NCBI GenBank assembly: GCA_025655555.1
Contig: JAHXIQ010000003.1
Location: 415,526-479,525 of the forward strand
Source: Candidatus Thiodiazotropha sp. (ex Myrtea sp. 'scaly one' KF741663)
GTDB lineage: Bacteria; Pseudomonadota; Gammaproteobacteria; Chromatiales; Chromatiaceae
DNA length: 64,000 nt
Reading direction: 5' to 3'
Below the pieces are notes generated by a model that was given only the letters and a program-made list of their open reading frames with translations, searched no databases and was not told the origin of the DNA. Positions 17,916 to 26,495 of the stretch are shown one piece after another. Position numbers and translations under genes: made by a program. How positions within the stretch are numbered: position 1 is the stretch's first letter; the number at the start of each line of letters is the position of its first letter.

Positions 17916-18788
17916 TCAGAGCCAATAGACGAAGATAAAAAGCCCCAGCCAGACCACATCGACAAAGTGCCAGTACCAGGCCACCGCCTCAAAGGCGAAA
18001 TGCTTGTGCGAGCTAAAGTGACTTTTCATGCTACGCCCGAGAATCGCCATCAGCATCACCGCGCCCATGGTCACATGAAAACCATGGAACCCGGTCAGCA
18101 TATAGAAGGTTGAACCATAGGCGCCTGACTCCAGAGTCAGATTCAGCTCTGAATAGGCGTGGCCATACTCGTAGGCCTGAAAGCCGACAAACAGCAGACC
18201 CAGTGCGATGGTAGCGATGAGTCCCCATACCAGATGTTTCTGATTATCCAGCTTCAGACCCCAGTGAGCCCAAGTGATAGTGACACCACTGCTGAGCAGA
18301 AGCAGGGTATTGATGGCTGGAATGCCCCAGGGTCCCATGGGCTGAAATTCACCACCCAGTTCACCAGGACCACTGCTCGGCCAGGCTGGCTCGAAACCTG
18401 TGTAGAGTATCTCCTGCGTCGCACCGAGATAACCGTCGCCGCCAAGCCAGGGCAGGGCGATATTGCGAATGTAAAAGAGTGCGCCAAAAAAGCTCAGGAA
18501 GAAGAAGACCTCCGAGGCGATGAACCAGAACATACCGAGGCGGAAGGAGGTGTCGACCTGTTTGTTGTAACGGTCACTGAGGTTCTCCTGGATCACATCA
18601 CGGAACCAGCCGTAGAGCAGATAGAAGAAGAGCAGCAGTCCCGCGATGACCGCAAACTGACCGATCGCCACACCGTTCAAGGCCAGTGCTGCGCCTATGA
18701 GTGTCAACAGCAGTGAAACCATGCCGATGATCGGCCAGGGACTGGGGTCCGGAATGTAGTAATCCCCTGCGTGATCCTTTACCGACAT
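17916..18788 (-). CDS. coxC: Cytochrome c oxidase subunit III
   Basis: Seven-helix subunit III of the aa3-type oxidase, 290 residues. Characteristic segments: the amphipathic N-terminus YYIPDPSPWPIIG, FRLGMFWFIASEVFFFLSFFGA, LLLSSGVTITWAHWGL, and MLTGFHGFHVTMGAVML followed by HFAFEAVAWYWHFVDVVWLGLF. The conserved Glu in ASEVFFF is present. It follows ctaG by about 80 bp on the same strand. Confidence 0.95.
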   Translation of the reverse strand: MSVKDHAGDYYIPDPSPWPIIGMVSLLLTLIGAALALNGVAIGQFAVIAGLLLFFYLLYGWFRDVIQENLSDRYNKQVDTSFRLGMFWFIASEVFFFLSFFGALFYIRNIALPWLGGDGYLGATQEILYTGFEPAWPSSGPGELGGEFQPMGPWGIPAINTLLLLSSGVTITWAHWGLKLDNQKHLVWGLIATIALGLLFVGFQAYEYGHAYSELNLTLESGAYGSTFYMLTGFHGFHVTMGAVMLMAILGRSMKSHFSSHKHFAFEAVAWYWHFVDVVWLGLFIFVYWL

Positions 18789-18869
18789 TGGCTGTCTCCC
18801 CCTAGGGCTGATTTGTTGTGTTTATGATGTGTCATTCCGTTCGATGCTGCAGTGTATCTGGACATGGTT

Positions 18870-19478
18870 TCACTCGACCCCATTCACTGCAATACGCTTA
18901 GAAATCCCCTGCTTTTCGTCTATCGTTTCAGTCTCCTTCAGACGCATAAAGCTATAGGAGAGTGTCAGCGAATGGATCTCTTCTGGCAGATCCGTCGAAA
19001 CCATGAAACGCAGCGGCATATCGGCCTTTTCCGTGCCACTCAAGGTCTGCTTGTTAAAGCAGAAGCAATCCATCTTGCTGAAGTAGGGTGTGGCCTGCCA
19101 GGGTGCGACGCTGGGTATGGCCTGACCGGTTACCGTTTCGTTACTGCGGTTTTGCGCCGTAAAGTTGACCTCGTAGGTCTCGCCCGGATGCACGCGCATT
19201 TTGTGTGTTAATGCATTAAAGGCCCAGGGCAGATTGGGATGTACCGTGGTATCGAACTTCACTGTGACCCAACGGCTCTTATCAACCCCATCGCTCAACG
19301 CAACAACCCGGCCGATTTCACTGCGCTGGGAAAGTGACTGTGTGCCGGTGATCTGACAGAACAGATTGTAGAGCGGCACCATGGCAAAACCGAAGCCGAA
19401 CATCAGTACCACCACGCCTGACAATAGCAGGGTGGTGCGCCGGTTCTTGCTACGGTTCTCTGTCACCGCTTTACTCAT
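18870..19478 (-). CDS. ctaG: Cytochrome c oxidase assembly protein CtaG/Cox11
   Basis: Copper chaperone for the CuB centre of subunit I. One membrane helix near the N-terminus ends in FAMVPLYNLFCQITG, a Cox11 signature containing the first conserved Cys. The periplasmic domain has the copper-binding pair in KMDCFCFNKQTL (CFC). The ATG at 19478 is preferred because it overlaps the stop of the upstream 50-residue gene (ATGA) and gives a 202-residue protein; an upstream ATG at 19520 would lie within that gene. Confidence 0.92.
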   Translation of the reverse strand: MSKAVTENRSKNRRTTLLLSGVVVLMFGFGFAMVPLYNLFCQITGTQSLSQRSEIGRVVALSDGVDKSRWVTVKFDTTVHPNLPWAFNALTHKMRVHPGETYEVNFTAQNRSNETVTGQAIPSVAPWQATPYFSKMDCFCFNKQTLSGTEKADMPLRFMVSTDLPEEIHSLTLSYSFMRLKETETIDEKQGISKRIAVNGVE

Positions 19479-19627
19479 TGCATTGCCTGATTGCCCACGA
19501 TGCGAAAGATCCCGGTCCAAAAAGGAAAAGAGGTCACCAGAAAAAAGAGTGCAAGACCGCCCAGGATCCAGGCCAGGCGAACGTTCTTTCGTCTCAGTTC
19601 GGGGGTTTGATACTCAGGAATACGCAT
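19475..19627 (-). CDS. Small oxidase-associated membrane protein (50 residues)
   Basis: A short gene between coxA and ctaG. The product begins MRIPEYQTPELRRKNVRLAW, followed by one membrane helix (about residues 19-37, ILGGLALFFLVTSFPFW) and the tail TGIFRIVGNQAMQ. It resembles the small cytochrome oxidase assembly proteins found at the same position in other proteobacteria. Its stop overlaps the ctaG start by ATGA, so the two should be translationally coupled, and it begins 23 bp after coxA. Function beyond oxidase assembly is not known. Confidence 0.8.
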   Translation of the reverse strand: MRIPEYQTPELRRKNVRLAWILGGLALFFLVTSFPFWTGIFRIVGNQAMQ

Positions 19628-19650
19628 ACTTTATCTCTCGCTTAAAAGAA

Positions 19651-21246
19651 CTATTTAATCTGTGGCGCGACTGTCCAGGTGTGGAAGGCGGGTGGTGAAT
19701 CCAGCTCCCACTCCAGACCCTTGGCACCTTCCCAGGCGCGGCTTTCCGCTTTCTTACCGCCACGGATGGTCTTGATGACGATATAGAGCAGCAACAGATG
19801 ACTCAGGCCAAAGATCATGGCGCCGACGCTGGAGATCACATTGAACTCGGTAAACATCACGTTGTAGTCCACGATACGTCGCGGCATACCCGCCAGTCCA
19901 AGAAAATGCTGGGGAAAAAAGGTGATGTTAAAACCGATCACATTGGTCCAGAAAAATAGCTTGCCGAGTTTTTCGTCATACATGTGACCGGTCCATTTCG
20001 GCAACCAGTAGAAGACCCCGGCGAACAGGCCGAACACGGCCCCCGGCATCAGCACATAGTGGAAGTGGGCCACCACGAACATACTGTCGTGGTATTGCAT
20101 ATCGGCAGGTACTACCGCCAGCATGACACCACTGAGACCGCCGAAGGTGAACATCAACACGATACCGACAGCAAACAGCATCGGTGTTTCGAAAGTCATG
20201 GCGCCACGCCACATGGTGGCGATGAAGTTGAAGATCATCAGTCCCACCGGGATTGAAATCAGGATAGTGCCAATCATGAAATAGGTCACCGCGCCGAGAG
20301 ACATGCCGATGGTGTACTGATGATGCGCCCAGACCACCATACCGATGGTGGCTACCGCTATCATGGCGCCGACCATGGAGTTGTAGCCGAACAGGGGCTT
20401 ACGGGAGAAGGCCGGTATCACGTGAGAGAGCACCCCGATGGAGGGGAGCAGCAGGATATAGACCTCAGGGTGACCGAAGAACCAGAAGAGATGCTGGAAC
20501 AGGACCGGATCGCCACCGCCGGCCGCATCGAAAAAGCTGGTGCCGAAGTGGCGGTCGAAGAGCAACATGGTGACACCGCCAGCCAAAACGGGTACCACCA
20601 GGATCAGCAGGAAGGCAGTGACCAGCCAGGTCCAGCAGAACATGGGCATCTTCAGCATCTTCATGCCGGGTGCACGCATGTTGAGCAGGGTGACGATGAT
20701 ATTGATCGAGGCCAGTACCGAAGAGATGCCTAACAGATGGATGGCGAAAATCAGGAAGTCCATTGACATGCCGACCTGAACAGACAGCGGCGGATAGATA
20801 GTCCAGCCGGTGTTGATCTGGGTGCCGCCACCGGGGAAGAAGGGAACCACAAAGGAGAGTAGCAGCATGGTGGCCGCGGCAGGCAGTATCCAGAAGCTGA
20901 GGTTGTTCATACGCGGCAGCGCCATGTCCGGCGCACCGATCATCATCGGGATCATCCAGTTGGCCAGGCCCGCGGCGGCAGGCATGACCGCGCCGAAGAT
21001 CATGATCAGGGCGTGGTTGGTCACCAGATTGTTATAGAGATCGGGATCGAGCAGCTGGATACCCGGCTGAAAAAGCTCCATACGGATCAGCATGGCGCTG
21101 GCACCGCCGACGAACAGCATTATCAGGGCAAACAGCAAATAGAGGGTGCCGATGTCCTTGTGATTGGTGCTGAAGAGCCAGCGTCGCCAGCCTTTCGGCG
21201 CTTCATGATGATGCGCCTCATCGTGGGTCAGGGTGGTAGTACTCAT
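19651..21246 (-). CDS. coxA: Cytochrome c oxidase subunit I (aa3-type)
   Basis: Catalytic subunit, 531 residues, twelve helices. All metal ligands are visible: TNHALIMIFG (low-spin heme His), FGHPEVYILLLP (CuB His and the cross-linked Tyr), WAHHQYTIG (CuB His-His) and VAHFHYVLM (high-spin heme His and second low-spin heme His). The K-pathway and D-pathway regions look normal for an A-type oxidase. It starts 14 bp after coxB. With heme A genes on both sides the enzyme should be aa3-type. Confidence 0.97.
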   Translation of the reverse strand: MSTTTLTHDEAHHHEAPKGWRRWLFSTNHKDIGTLYLLFALIMLFVGGASAMLIRMELFQPGIQLLDPDLYNNLVTNHALIMIFGAVMPAAAGLANWMIPMMIGAPDMALPRMNNLSFWILPAAATMLLLSFVVPFFPGGGTQINTGWTIYPPLSVQVGMSMDFLIFAIHLLGISSVLASINIIVTLLNMRAPGMKMLKMPMFCWTWLVTAFLLILVVPVLAGGVTMLLFDRHFGTSFFDAAGGGDPVLFQHLFWFFGHPEVYILLLPSIGVLSHVIPAFSRKPLFGYNSMVGAMIAVATIGMVVWAHHQYTIGMSLGAVTYFMIGTILISIPVGLMIFNFIATMWRGAMTFETPMLFAVGIVLMFTFGGLSGVMLAVVPADMQYHDSMFVVAHFHYVLMPGAVFGLFAGVFYWLPKWTGHMYDEKLGKLFFWTNVIGFNITFFPQHFLGLAGMPRRIVDYNVMFTEFNVISSVGAMIFGLSHLLLLYIVIKTIRGGKKAESRAWEGAKGLEWELDSPPAFHTWTVAPQIK

Positions 21247-21260
21247 AATCGAATTCTCCT

Positions 21261-22457
21261 CTATCTCGCCTGTTTGACGTCTGCAGGCTGCACGACATCA
21301 CCCATTTTGTTATCCCACGCATTGCGCTCATAGGTTACGATTGCCGCGATCTCCAGATCATTCAGCGTTCCCCAAGGCTGCATCGCCGTGCCCTCTTTGC
21401 CGTTGATGACGATATTGAGGTGATCCGCAATCGGCCCCTTGGTCAAGACCGATCCGTTCAGGGCAGGGAAGGCGGGTGGCAGACCCATGCCGGTGACCTG
21501 GTGACAGGCGGCACACTTGGTCTCGTAAAGCGTCTTACCCTTGACCATCAGTTCATCCATGCTCCAGGTCTTGTCGGCGCTGGCCTCTGCGGCCGCCGCC
21601 ACTTTGATGGCTTTTTGTCCGTCGACCCAGGCGGTGAACTTATCCTGTGAGACCGACTCCACCACAATCGGCATACGCGAGTGCCAGGTACCGCAGAGCT
21701 CCGCGCATTGCCCGCGGAAGGTGCCTTCACGATTCAACTCTGCCCAGGTCTCCGTGATATAGCCGGGAATGGCATCCTTTTTAACCGCCAGCTCAGGTAC
21801 CCAGAAGGCATGCAACACATCGGCGGAGGTATGCAGGAAACGGATCTTCACGCCGGTGGGCAGTACCAGCGGGTTATCCACTTCTCTCAGATAGAGATCA
21901 CCAGACTGCTCCTCAGGGATATACCGGCTCTCCACCTTGATATCGTGATCGAGGTAGTCGAACTCCCACCACCACTGATGGCCGGTGACCTTCACATCCA
22001 TGATGTTCTCCTCCTTGGGTACATCCCAGACCTTCTTCAGCACAATATCCGCCTTACCGGCGATGGTCAGGTCGACACCCAGCACCATCACCGGCACGAT
22101 GACCCAGGACCAGTGGCCGAACCAGGAGGTGTGAAAATTTTGGTCAGCCTGGTAGCCACGGCTCTTGCGGTGAAAGTAGAGCGAGTAGAAGACGATCGCG
22201 AAGACGATGATGAGAAGCACAGTGGCAATTCCCATCGTCAGCATATGGATGTCGTAGATCTCCTGCGCCACACCGGCAGCCGGTTCGGGAAAGTTGAGCC
22301 CGTACTCCGCCTTCGCCGCGGAGTGAAACAACAGGCCCGCAAGCAACAGCAGGCCTGCCTGTAGCATCAGCCATCCATTGATTGCGGGTAATCTGCCGAC
22401 AAGCGCCTGGGAGCGTGAATGATGGAGTTTTCTTTTGCTTTTATTGGTATGACACAT
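21261..22457 (-). CDS. coxB: Cytochrome c oxidase subunit II with fused cytochrome c domain
   Basis: A subunit II of about 398 residues that receives electrons from cytochrome c. After a signal-like segment come two membrane helices and then the cupredoxin domain with the CuA site: HAFWVPEL (first His) and CAELCGTWHSRMPIVV (Cys, Glu, Cys, His and Met ligands). A C-terminal cytochrome c domain (about the last 100 residues) has CAACHQ and a distal Met in GTAMQPWG. The aromatic patch GHQWWWEFDY is intact. The ATG at 22457, 5 bp after the DUF2244 stop, is preferred to one at 22484 that overlaps that gene. Confidence 0.95.
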   Translation of the reverse strand: MCHTNKSKRKLHHSRSQALVGRLPAINGWLMLQAGLLLLAGLLFHSAAKAEYGLNFPEPAAGVAQEIYDIHMLTMGIATVLLIIVFAIVFYSLYFHRKSRGYQADQNFHTSWFGHWSWVIVPVMVLGVDLTIAGKADIVLKKVWDVPKEENIMDVKVTGHQWWWEFDYLDHDIKVESRYIPEEQSGDLYLREVDNPLVLPTGVKIRFLHTSADVLHAFWVPELAVKKDAIPGYITETWAELNREGTFRGQCAELCGTWHSRMPIVVESVSQDKFTAWVDGQKAIKVAAAAEASADKTWSMDELMVKGKTLYETKCAACHQVTGMGLPPAFPALNGSVLTKGPIADHLNIVINGKEGTAMQPWGTLNDLEIAAIVTYERNAWDNKMGDVVQPADVKQAR

Positions 22458-22462
22458 GCTGG

Positions 22463-22945
22463 TCAGGCGCCCTCGATCGCGCATCTTAGTTGGTTGGCGA
22501 GCAGTTCACGCTCGTCATCGATGAGGTTTTTTCCGATCTCGACAAACTCCCCATGAGAACCGATCAGCAACTGGCTGGGGTACCAGCCACGACGATCATG
22601 GATCTGAACGACCTTCGACCAGGCCTTGGGAAAAGACTTCAGCGCATGACGGCGGCGGGATTCGTCAACTTCGACCAGAGACTGATCAACCCGGATGATC
22701 TGCTTTCTGTGGGCACAGCAACTCTGCGCATAGATAGCACCGCCGACAACAAGAATCTCCAGGCCGGTAAAGGGTAAAACCAGCCACGCGCCCAGGCTTG
22801 CAAAGTAGAAAGAGACAATACAGATACAGGCGGCGAGGAACAGAAAAAGCCACTTGGACTGTTGCCAGCTCAAGTTTCTATTGGATTCAACAATGAAGAC
22901 AGTTTGGGTACTGCGACTGCCGATGTGCACATCCGAGCGGACCAT
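22463..22945 (-). CDS. DUF2244 membrane protein
   Basis: A 160-residue protein with two closely spaced membrane helices (residues about 33-72) and a C-terminal soluble domain. The pattern VVGGAIYAQSCCAHRKQIIRV, then QIHDRRGWYPSQLLIGSHGEFVEIG, is typical of DUF2244, a family usually encoded beside cytochrome oxidase genes. It is the first gene of the minus-strand cox operon, downstream of the FNR box at 22998-23011. Function unknown. Confidence 0.8.
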   Translation of the reverse strand: MVRSDVHIGSRSTQTVFIVESNRNLSWQQSKWLFLFLAACICIVSFYFASLGAWLVLPFTGLEILVVGGAIYAQSCCAHRKQIIRVDQSLVEVDESRRRHALKSFPKAWSKVVQIHDRRGWYPSQLLIGSHGEFVEIGKNLIDDERELLANQLRCAIEGA

Positions 22946-23541
22946 AAAGTTCTCTCTTACGGGTGTGACAACCGGTTACAACTTGGTGTCAATTTAATTG
23001 ATCTAGATCAACTGTATGACAAAACTCCCATCGGTGGCAATAACTAACTGAAAAAGTCGGGTATATAAGGAATCGGTGATTTCGTTATGAAGAGATGTCA
23101 TTAACCCCTTGCTAAAACAGGAAATATCATTTTGCTGGATACGCAGTGTAGGCATCTGGAGCAACACCATAGAGGTATAAATCTGGATATACGCAAAGAA
23201 ACAGTTGGAGAACGTGGCATTTGTTGAAAATGCTAAATAAGTTATTTAGAACTGCTCGAGATGAGTAGGGGCATAGCTTTCATCATTAAACACTACACGA
23301 TTACCATGGGTGAGCTCGGAATTCCAAGTGAGCCTGCCAGTGCAGAATTTACATTGACAGATTATCTGTTAACCTATTGAAGAATATTGGAAATACCCTC
23401 TTTGGCAGGATGCTGTTGGCCTATAACAATCCTTCCATCTCTGCCGGTTTTGGTGTTTTTTTCTACGTGAGTACTTAAAGAGAACTTTATGCAATATATC
23501 GCAATATCAGTGCGTACAAGATAATCCACTGTTAGATTCTT
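22946..23541. other. Regulatory region between the cox operon and the cassette cluster
   Basis: About 600 bp without a supported gene. The first 70 bp hold the FNR box for the cox operon. The rest becomes AT-rich toward 23541 and contains a GTTAGAT heptamer at 23531-23537 that fits the GTTRRRY core of a cassette recombination site, just before the first cassette gene. Confidence 0.6.
22998..23011. promoter_or_regulatory. Perfect FNR box upstream of the cox operon
   Basis: TTGATCTAGATCAA is an exact match to the FNR consensus TTGAT-N4-ATCAA and a perfect palindrome. It lies about 55 bp upstream of the first gene of the cox operon. An FNR homologue with the matching recognition helix is encoded at 29247-29978. 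The position suggests FNR control of the oxidase genes, either repression or activation. Confidence 0.8.
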
Positions 23542-24249
23542 ATGAAACAACTTACTGATCACGAATATCGACAGCTTGAGCACTTCAAAAATATTGCTAG
23601 ATATAGACCTAGTGATCTGCTAATGCGATATAAAAGGAATGTAATTCTTTTTGGTTCTTTTGTTGTCTTTTACCATTTTGCGGAAATACATATTGAAGGT
23701 TTTTCTGGAGGCTTTATTAAGGGAACAATTGGTCATCCTGAGCTAGTCCCATTGTTCTTAGCTTTATTTTTTATTTATAACATTTACATGTTTGACTTAT
23801 ATATTAGGAAGGAATTGGACTTTCATGATTTTCAAGTAAATGACATCCGTACATTTGGAGTGGCAATTTCAAGATACATCATAAAGCAAGAAATAGGTAA
23901 ATTTGTGCAATCTGATAGACCAGATAATGAATACGAACCTAAGAATTATAGCTTAGTAAGTAAGTCCGCAGTTGACGAAATCAAAGTTCAATTTACTTTG
24001 GATCCAGAAATAAGGAAGGCACATGATTCTGAAATAGAGAAACTGGATGGATTCACATTAGACACTCATACAATTAATTATAATTACAAACTAACAGATC
24101 ATGATAAGAAATTCTACGAAGATAATAGAGGGTTTCTTACAAATCTTCTCATACATGAGTTTATGGAATTTAAGTTTCCAAAAATATTTGGTGGTACAGT
24201 TTTGATTTTAATATTTTATATTTCAATATCGAATCTAACCAGTGGGTAA
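23542..24249 (+). CDS. Hypothetical membrane protein in an integron-type cassette
   Basis: A 235-residue protein not matched to any family I know. Two hydrophobic segments lie near the N-terminus (NVILFGSFVVFYHF and LVPLFLALFFIYNIYMFDLYI), a charged cytoplasmic-looking middle of about 120 residues, and a last hydrophobic stretch at the C-terminus (FGGTVLILIFYISI). Codon use is AT-rich compared with the flanking operons. Its stop lies within an attC-like site (24233-24313), as in gene cassettes. Confidence 0.7.
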   Translation: MKQLTDHEYRQLEHFKNIARYRPSDLLMRYKRNVILFGSFVVFYHFAEIHIEGFSGGFIKGTIGHPELVPLFLALFFIYNIYMFDLYIRKELDFHDFQVNDIRTFGVAISRYIIKQEIGKFVQSDRPDNEYEPKNYSLVSKSAVDEIKVQFTLDPEIRKAHDSEIEKLDGFTLDTHTINYNYKLTDHDKKFYEDNRGFLTNLLIHEFMEFKFPKIFGGTVLILIFYISISNLTSG

Positions 24250-24313
24250 ACATGGACGAATTATTCGGTCGCTACGCTCCCTACAAATTCGCCAGTTACC
24301 CTTATCGTTAGCC
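24233..24313 (+). repeat. attC-like cassette recombination site 1
   Basis: An 81-bp element with R'' ATCTAAC at 24233-24239 and R' GTTAGCC at 24307-24313. The interior is an imperfect inverted repeat: GGGTAAACATGGACGAATT pairs with the reverse complement of AAATTCGCCAGTTACCC, leaving single unpaired bases on one arm, the hallmark of integron attC sites. The centre is TCGCTACGCTCC. It overlaps the end of the preceding gene. Confidence 0.72.
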
Positions 24314-24329
24314 TATCAAGGATAGAATC

Positions 24330-25058
24330 ATGCGTACTTTCATGCTTACTTTTTTATTCGTGGCTTTCACAGGTGCGGTTGCAGATGATAGTCAGTTCTC
24401 GTCCCAGGAGGAATTGGGTAAGTGGTTCACCTATTACTATTTGGAGTCAGGTCCGGATCGTGTTGGTGCCGCAATACGTTATATGAGTGAATCCGGTGCT
24501 TTAGAAGAAGCAAACGCACTTCCCGGTATTTTCGGCTTCTTGTCTGGCTTTTTCACCTCTAATCCAAATGAGGTGAAAAAAATCACATCAGAATTAGAAG
24601 ATCTTCCTGATAACCATTTTTCCGTAGTATTACTTGGCTTTTGGTATGCAAATCTTCCTAATTCGCAAACAGAGGTTTATCAATACCTCGATTCCAGAAA
24701 AAACCTAGAAGATCAGCTCTCTTATCTGCGTACGGGGAAGCCAATGGCTCTTCATGAAATACCCCTCGAGCAAGGCCCCTGGGTCTTGGACGCACTTTGG
24801 GGAGAGTTTTTTGCCACTGGAAGGTCCAAGCCAGTTGAGAGAATTGCTGAAGCTTTACCATGGATTGAGGTAAAAGGAGATATTGATCGGTTGCTGGTTG
24901 GTGGGGCTGCTAAATGGTCACTTAGTTCCAATGCGTACCAACATGAGCGTGTTAAGGAAATATTAGTTTCACTCTCAAAGCGCAATCCGAATAATCAGCA
25001 ATTAGCACAGGTTTTATCCCAAGCAGCTCAATATGAAGTAGAGAAGGCTAATAATTAG
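24330..25058 (+). CDS. Hypothetical exported protein in a cassette
   Basis: A 242-residue protein with a signal peptide (MRTFMLTFLFVAFTGAVA) and a mostly helical mature part containing a possible tetratricopeptide-like region near the C-terminus (YQHERVKEILVSLSKRNPNNQQLAQVLSQ). No catalytic motif is seen and the family is not recognised. It starts 16 bp after attC site 1 and ends within attC site 2, consistent with a single-gene cassette. Confidence 0.7.
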   Translation: MRTFMLTFLFVAFTGAVADDSQFSSQEELGKWFTYYYLESGPDRVGAAIRYMSESGALEEANALPGIFGFLSGFFTSNPNEVKKITSELEDLPDNHFSVVLLGFWYANLPNSQTEVYQYLDSRKNLEDQLSYLRTGKPMALHEIPLEQGPWVLDALWGEFFATGRSKPVERIAEALPWIEVKGDIDRLLVGGAAKWSLSSNAYQHERVKEILVSLSKRNPNNQQLAQVLSQAAQYEVEKANN

Positions 25059-25160
25059 CTCCGGCGGACTCCAAAAACTGCGCAGCATTTTGCGCAAGCC
25101 TTCGGCATTGTTGCGCAAACGTCGCTCCGCGTTTGGGTCCGCTGAGCATGGGTGTTAAGC
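25046..25160 (+). repeat. attC-like cassette recombination site 2
   Basis: A 115-bp element. R' is GTTAAGC at 25154-25160 (exact GTTRRRY). The 5' side has GGCTAAT, one base off the RYYYAAC core. The arms GCTCCGGCGGACTCCAAA and TTTGGGTCCGCTGAGC are nearly complementary with unpaired bases on one arm, and the centre contains inner TTGCGCAA repeats, as in long superintegron attC sites. Confidence 0.68.
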
Positions 25161-25176
25161 ACAAGAAGAAAGAATC

Positions 25177-25731
25177 ATGGAATGGATATTTATAATTATT
25201 TTGGTGTTAGTGATCCTTGTAGTCCTCGCAAGATTTACTAAAAAAACGAGTGGTGAGATCTTTGGCTATAAAACAAGAGGCCCACTGTTTTCAAAAGCGG
25301 AGCGATCTTTTCTGGGGGTCCTAGAGCAGGCTATTACCGAAGAGTTTAGAGTTTTAGGAAAAGTTAGAGTTGCAGATATTCTAAGCCCAGAAAAAGGAAT
25401 GAACCGTAGTAACTGGCAAAAAGCATTTAATAAGATTTCTGCAAAACATTTCGACTTTGTAATTTGTAATAAAGCTGATTTGAGCGTAATGGCAGTTATC
25501 GAGCTAGATGACAAATCTCATAACAATCAACGTAGAGCTGCACGAGATGAAGTTTTGGATAAAGCTTGTGAAAGTGCCGGATTAATTATAGTGCATTTCC
25601 CAGCAAAACATTCTTACGAAGTTGTGGCAGTGAGGGACACAATTATTGAGTGTTTGACTTTTGCTGAAAGCGGAGAGGCGCTTAACAGGTTAAGCCAGCA
25701 GGACGCTAGCAAAGCTGGCACCCCTGCTTAA
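25177..25731 (+). CDS. DUF2726 protein in a cassette
   Basis: A 184-residue protein with one N-terminal membrane helix (IFIIILVLVILVVLARF) and a DUF2726 domain: PLFSKAERSFLGVLEQA, KVRVADIL, KHFDFVICNK, VIELDDKSH and ARDEVLDKAC. The D..E-D-K-type residues resemble a PD-(D/E)XK nuclease-like fold, so a nucleic-acid role is possible but unproven. The last residues (about 17 codons) are encoded by attC site 3, so the C-terminus is a product of cassette structure rather than family conservation. Confidence 0.78.
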   Translation: MEWIFIIILVLVILVVLARFTKKTSGEIFGYKTRGPLFSKAERSFLGVLEQAITEEFRVLGKVRVADILSPEKGMNRSNWQKAFNKISAKHFDFVICNKADLSVMAVIELDDKSHNNQRRAARDEVLDKACESAGLIIVHFPAKHSYEVVAVRDTIIECLTFAESGEALNRLSQQDASKAGTPA

Positions 25732-25741
25732 GGCGTTAGAA
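25680..25741 (+). repeat. attC-like cassette recombination site 3
   Basis: A 62-bp element, the classic 59-base-element size. R'' is GCTTAAC (25680-25686, exact RYYYAAC) and R' is GTTAGAA (25735-25741). The arms TTAAGCCAGCAGG and CCCCTGCTTAA pair imperfectly with extra bases on one arm; GCCAGC and GCTGGC also pair around the loop. The stop codon of the DUF2726 gene is inside it. Confidence 0.72.
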
Positions 25742-25763
25742 GCTATATGGTGATTTTGACAAT

Positions 25764-26453
25764 ATGAAGTCAGAGTACGAAAAAAATGGATATCATTTAG
25801 TCAAAGGTGCTATCGATGAAATTGAAGTTAATTCATTGATTCAAGAATTGAGCATTTTTGAAAATGAAACGAACAACTATGGAGTGAGGGACTTAATGAA
25901 CAAAGTCCCGGCCATTCGTAAACTCGCGATATCAGCCCCGTTACTGACTATCGCAAAGGAAGTGCTCGGCGAGGCCGCGAAACCGGTGAGGTCAGTGTTC
26001 TTTGATAAAGTACCAACGGCGAATTGGAATGTTGCATGGCACCAAGATACTTCTATTGCTGTTAAAGAGGAGGCTGATATTCCTGGTTTTGGTCCATGGA
26101 GTGAAAAACAGGGGATAACCCATGTTGAACCACCTGAAGATTATTTAGCTCAAACATTAACATTGAGAATCCATTTGGATAACGCCAATACCGAAAGTGG
26201 TGTACTACGAGTGGTTCCAGGAACTCACCGAGATGGACGCATCACATCTAGAGAGCTGATTGAAATAGTCGAGAAATCTGAGGCGGAAATTCTGGAATGC
26301 AGTTCGAACACTGGTGATGTCTTATTAATGTGTCCGCTTTTGTTCCATTCATCACGGAAGGCTACGAAACCTAGCCATAGAAGAATAATTCACATTGAAT
26401 ATTCAGCAAAGACACTACCAAATCCATTAGTATGGTATGAGTCTAAGGGGTAA
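25764..26453 (+). CDS. Phytanoyl-CoA dioxygenase family protein
   Basis: A 229-residue Fe(II)/2-oxoglutarate-dependent oxygenase of the PhyH type. The iron triad is visible: His and Asp in WHQDTS (about residues 92-97) and the distal His in LLFHSSRKAT, followed by an Arg (RRIIHIEYS) suited to bind 2-oxoglutarate. The middle part has the family's SGVLRVVPGTHRDG. The substrate cannot be predicted. It starts 22 bp after attC site 3 and looks like another cassette gene. Confidence 0.85.
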   Translation: MKSEYEKNGYHLVKGAIDEIEVNSLIQELSIFENETNNYGVRDLMNKVPAIRKLAISAPLLTIAKEVLGEAAKPVRSVFFDKVPTANWNVAWHQDTSIAVKEEADIPGFGPWSEKQGITHVEPPEDYLAQTLTLRIHLDNANTESGVLRVVPGTHRDGRITSRELIEIVEKSEAEILECSSNTGDVLLMCPLLFHSSRKATKPSHRRIIHIEYSAKTLPNPLVWYESKG

Positions 26454-26495
26454 TAGCGCTTCTATCAGAAGCAATCAACTCGGACATTTTTCCGT

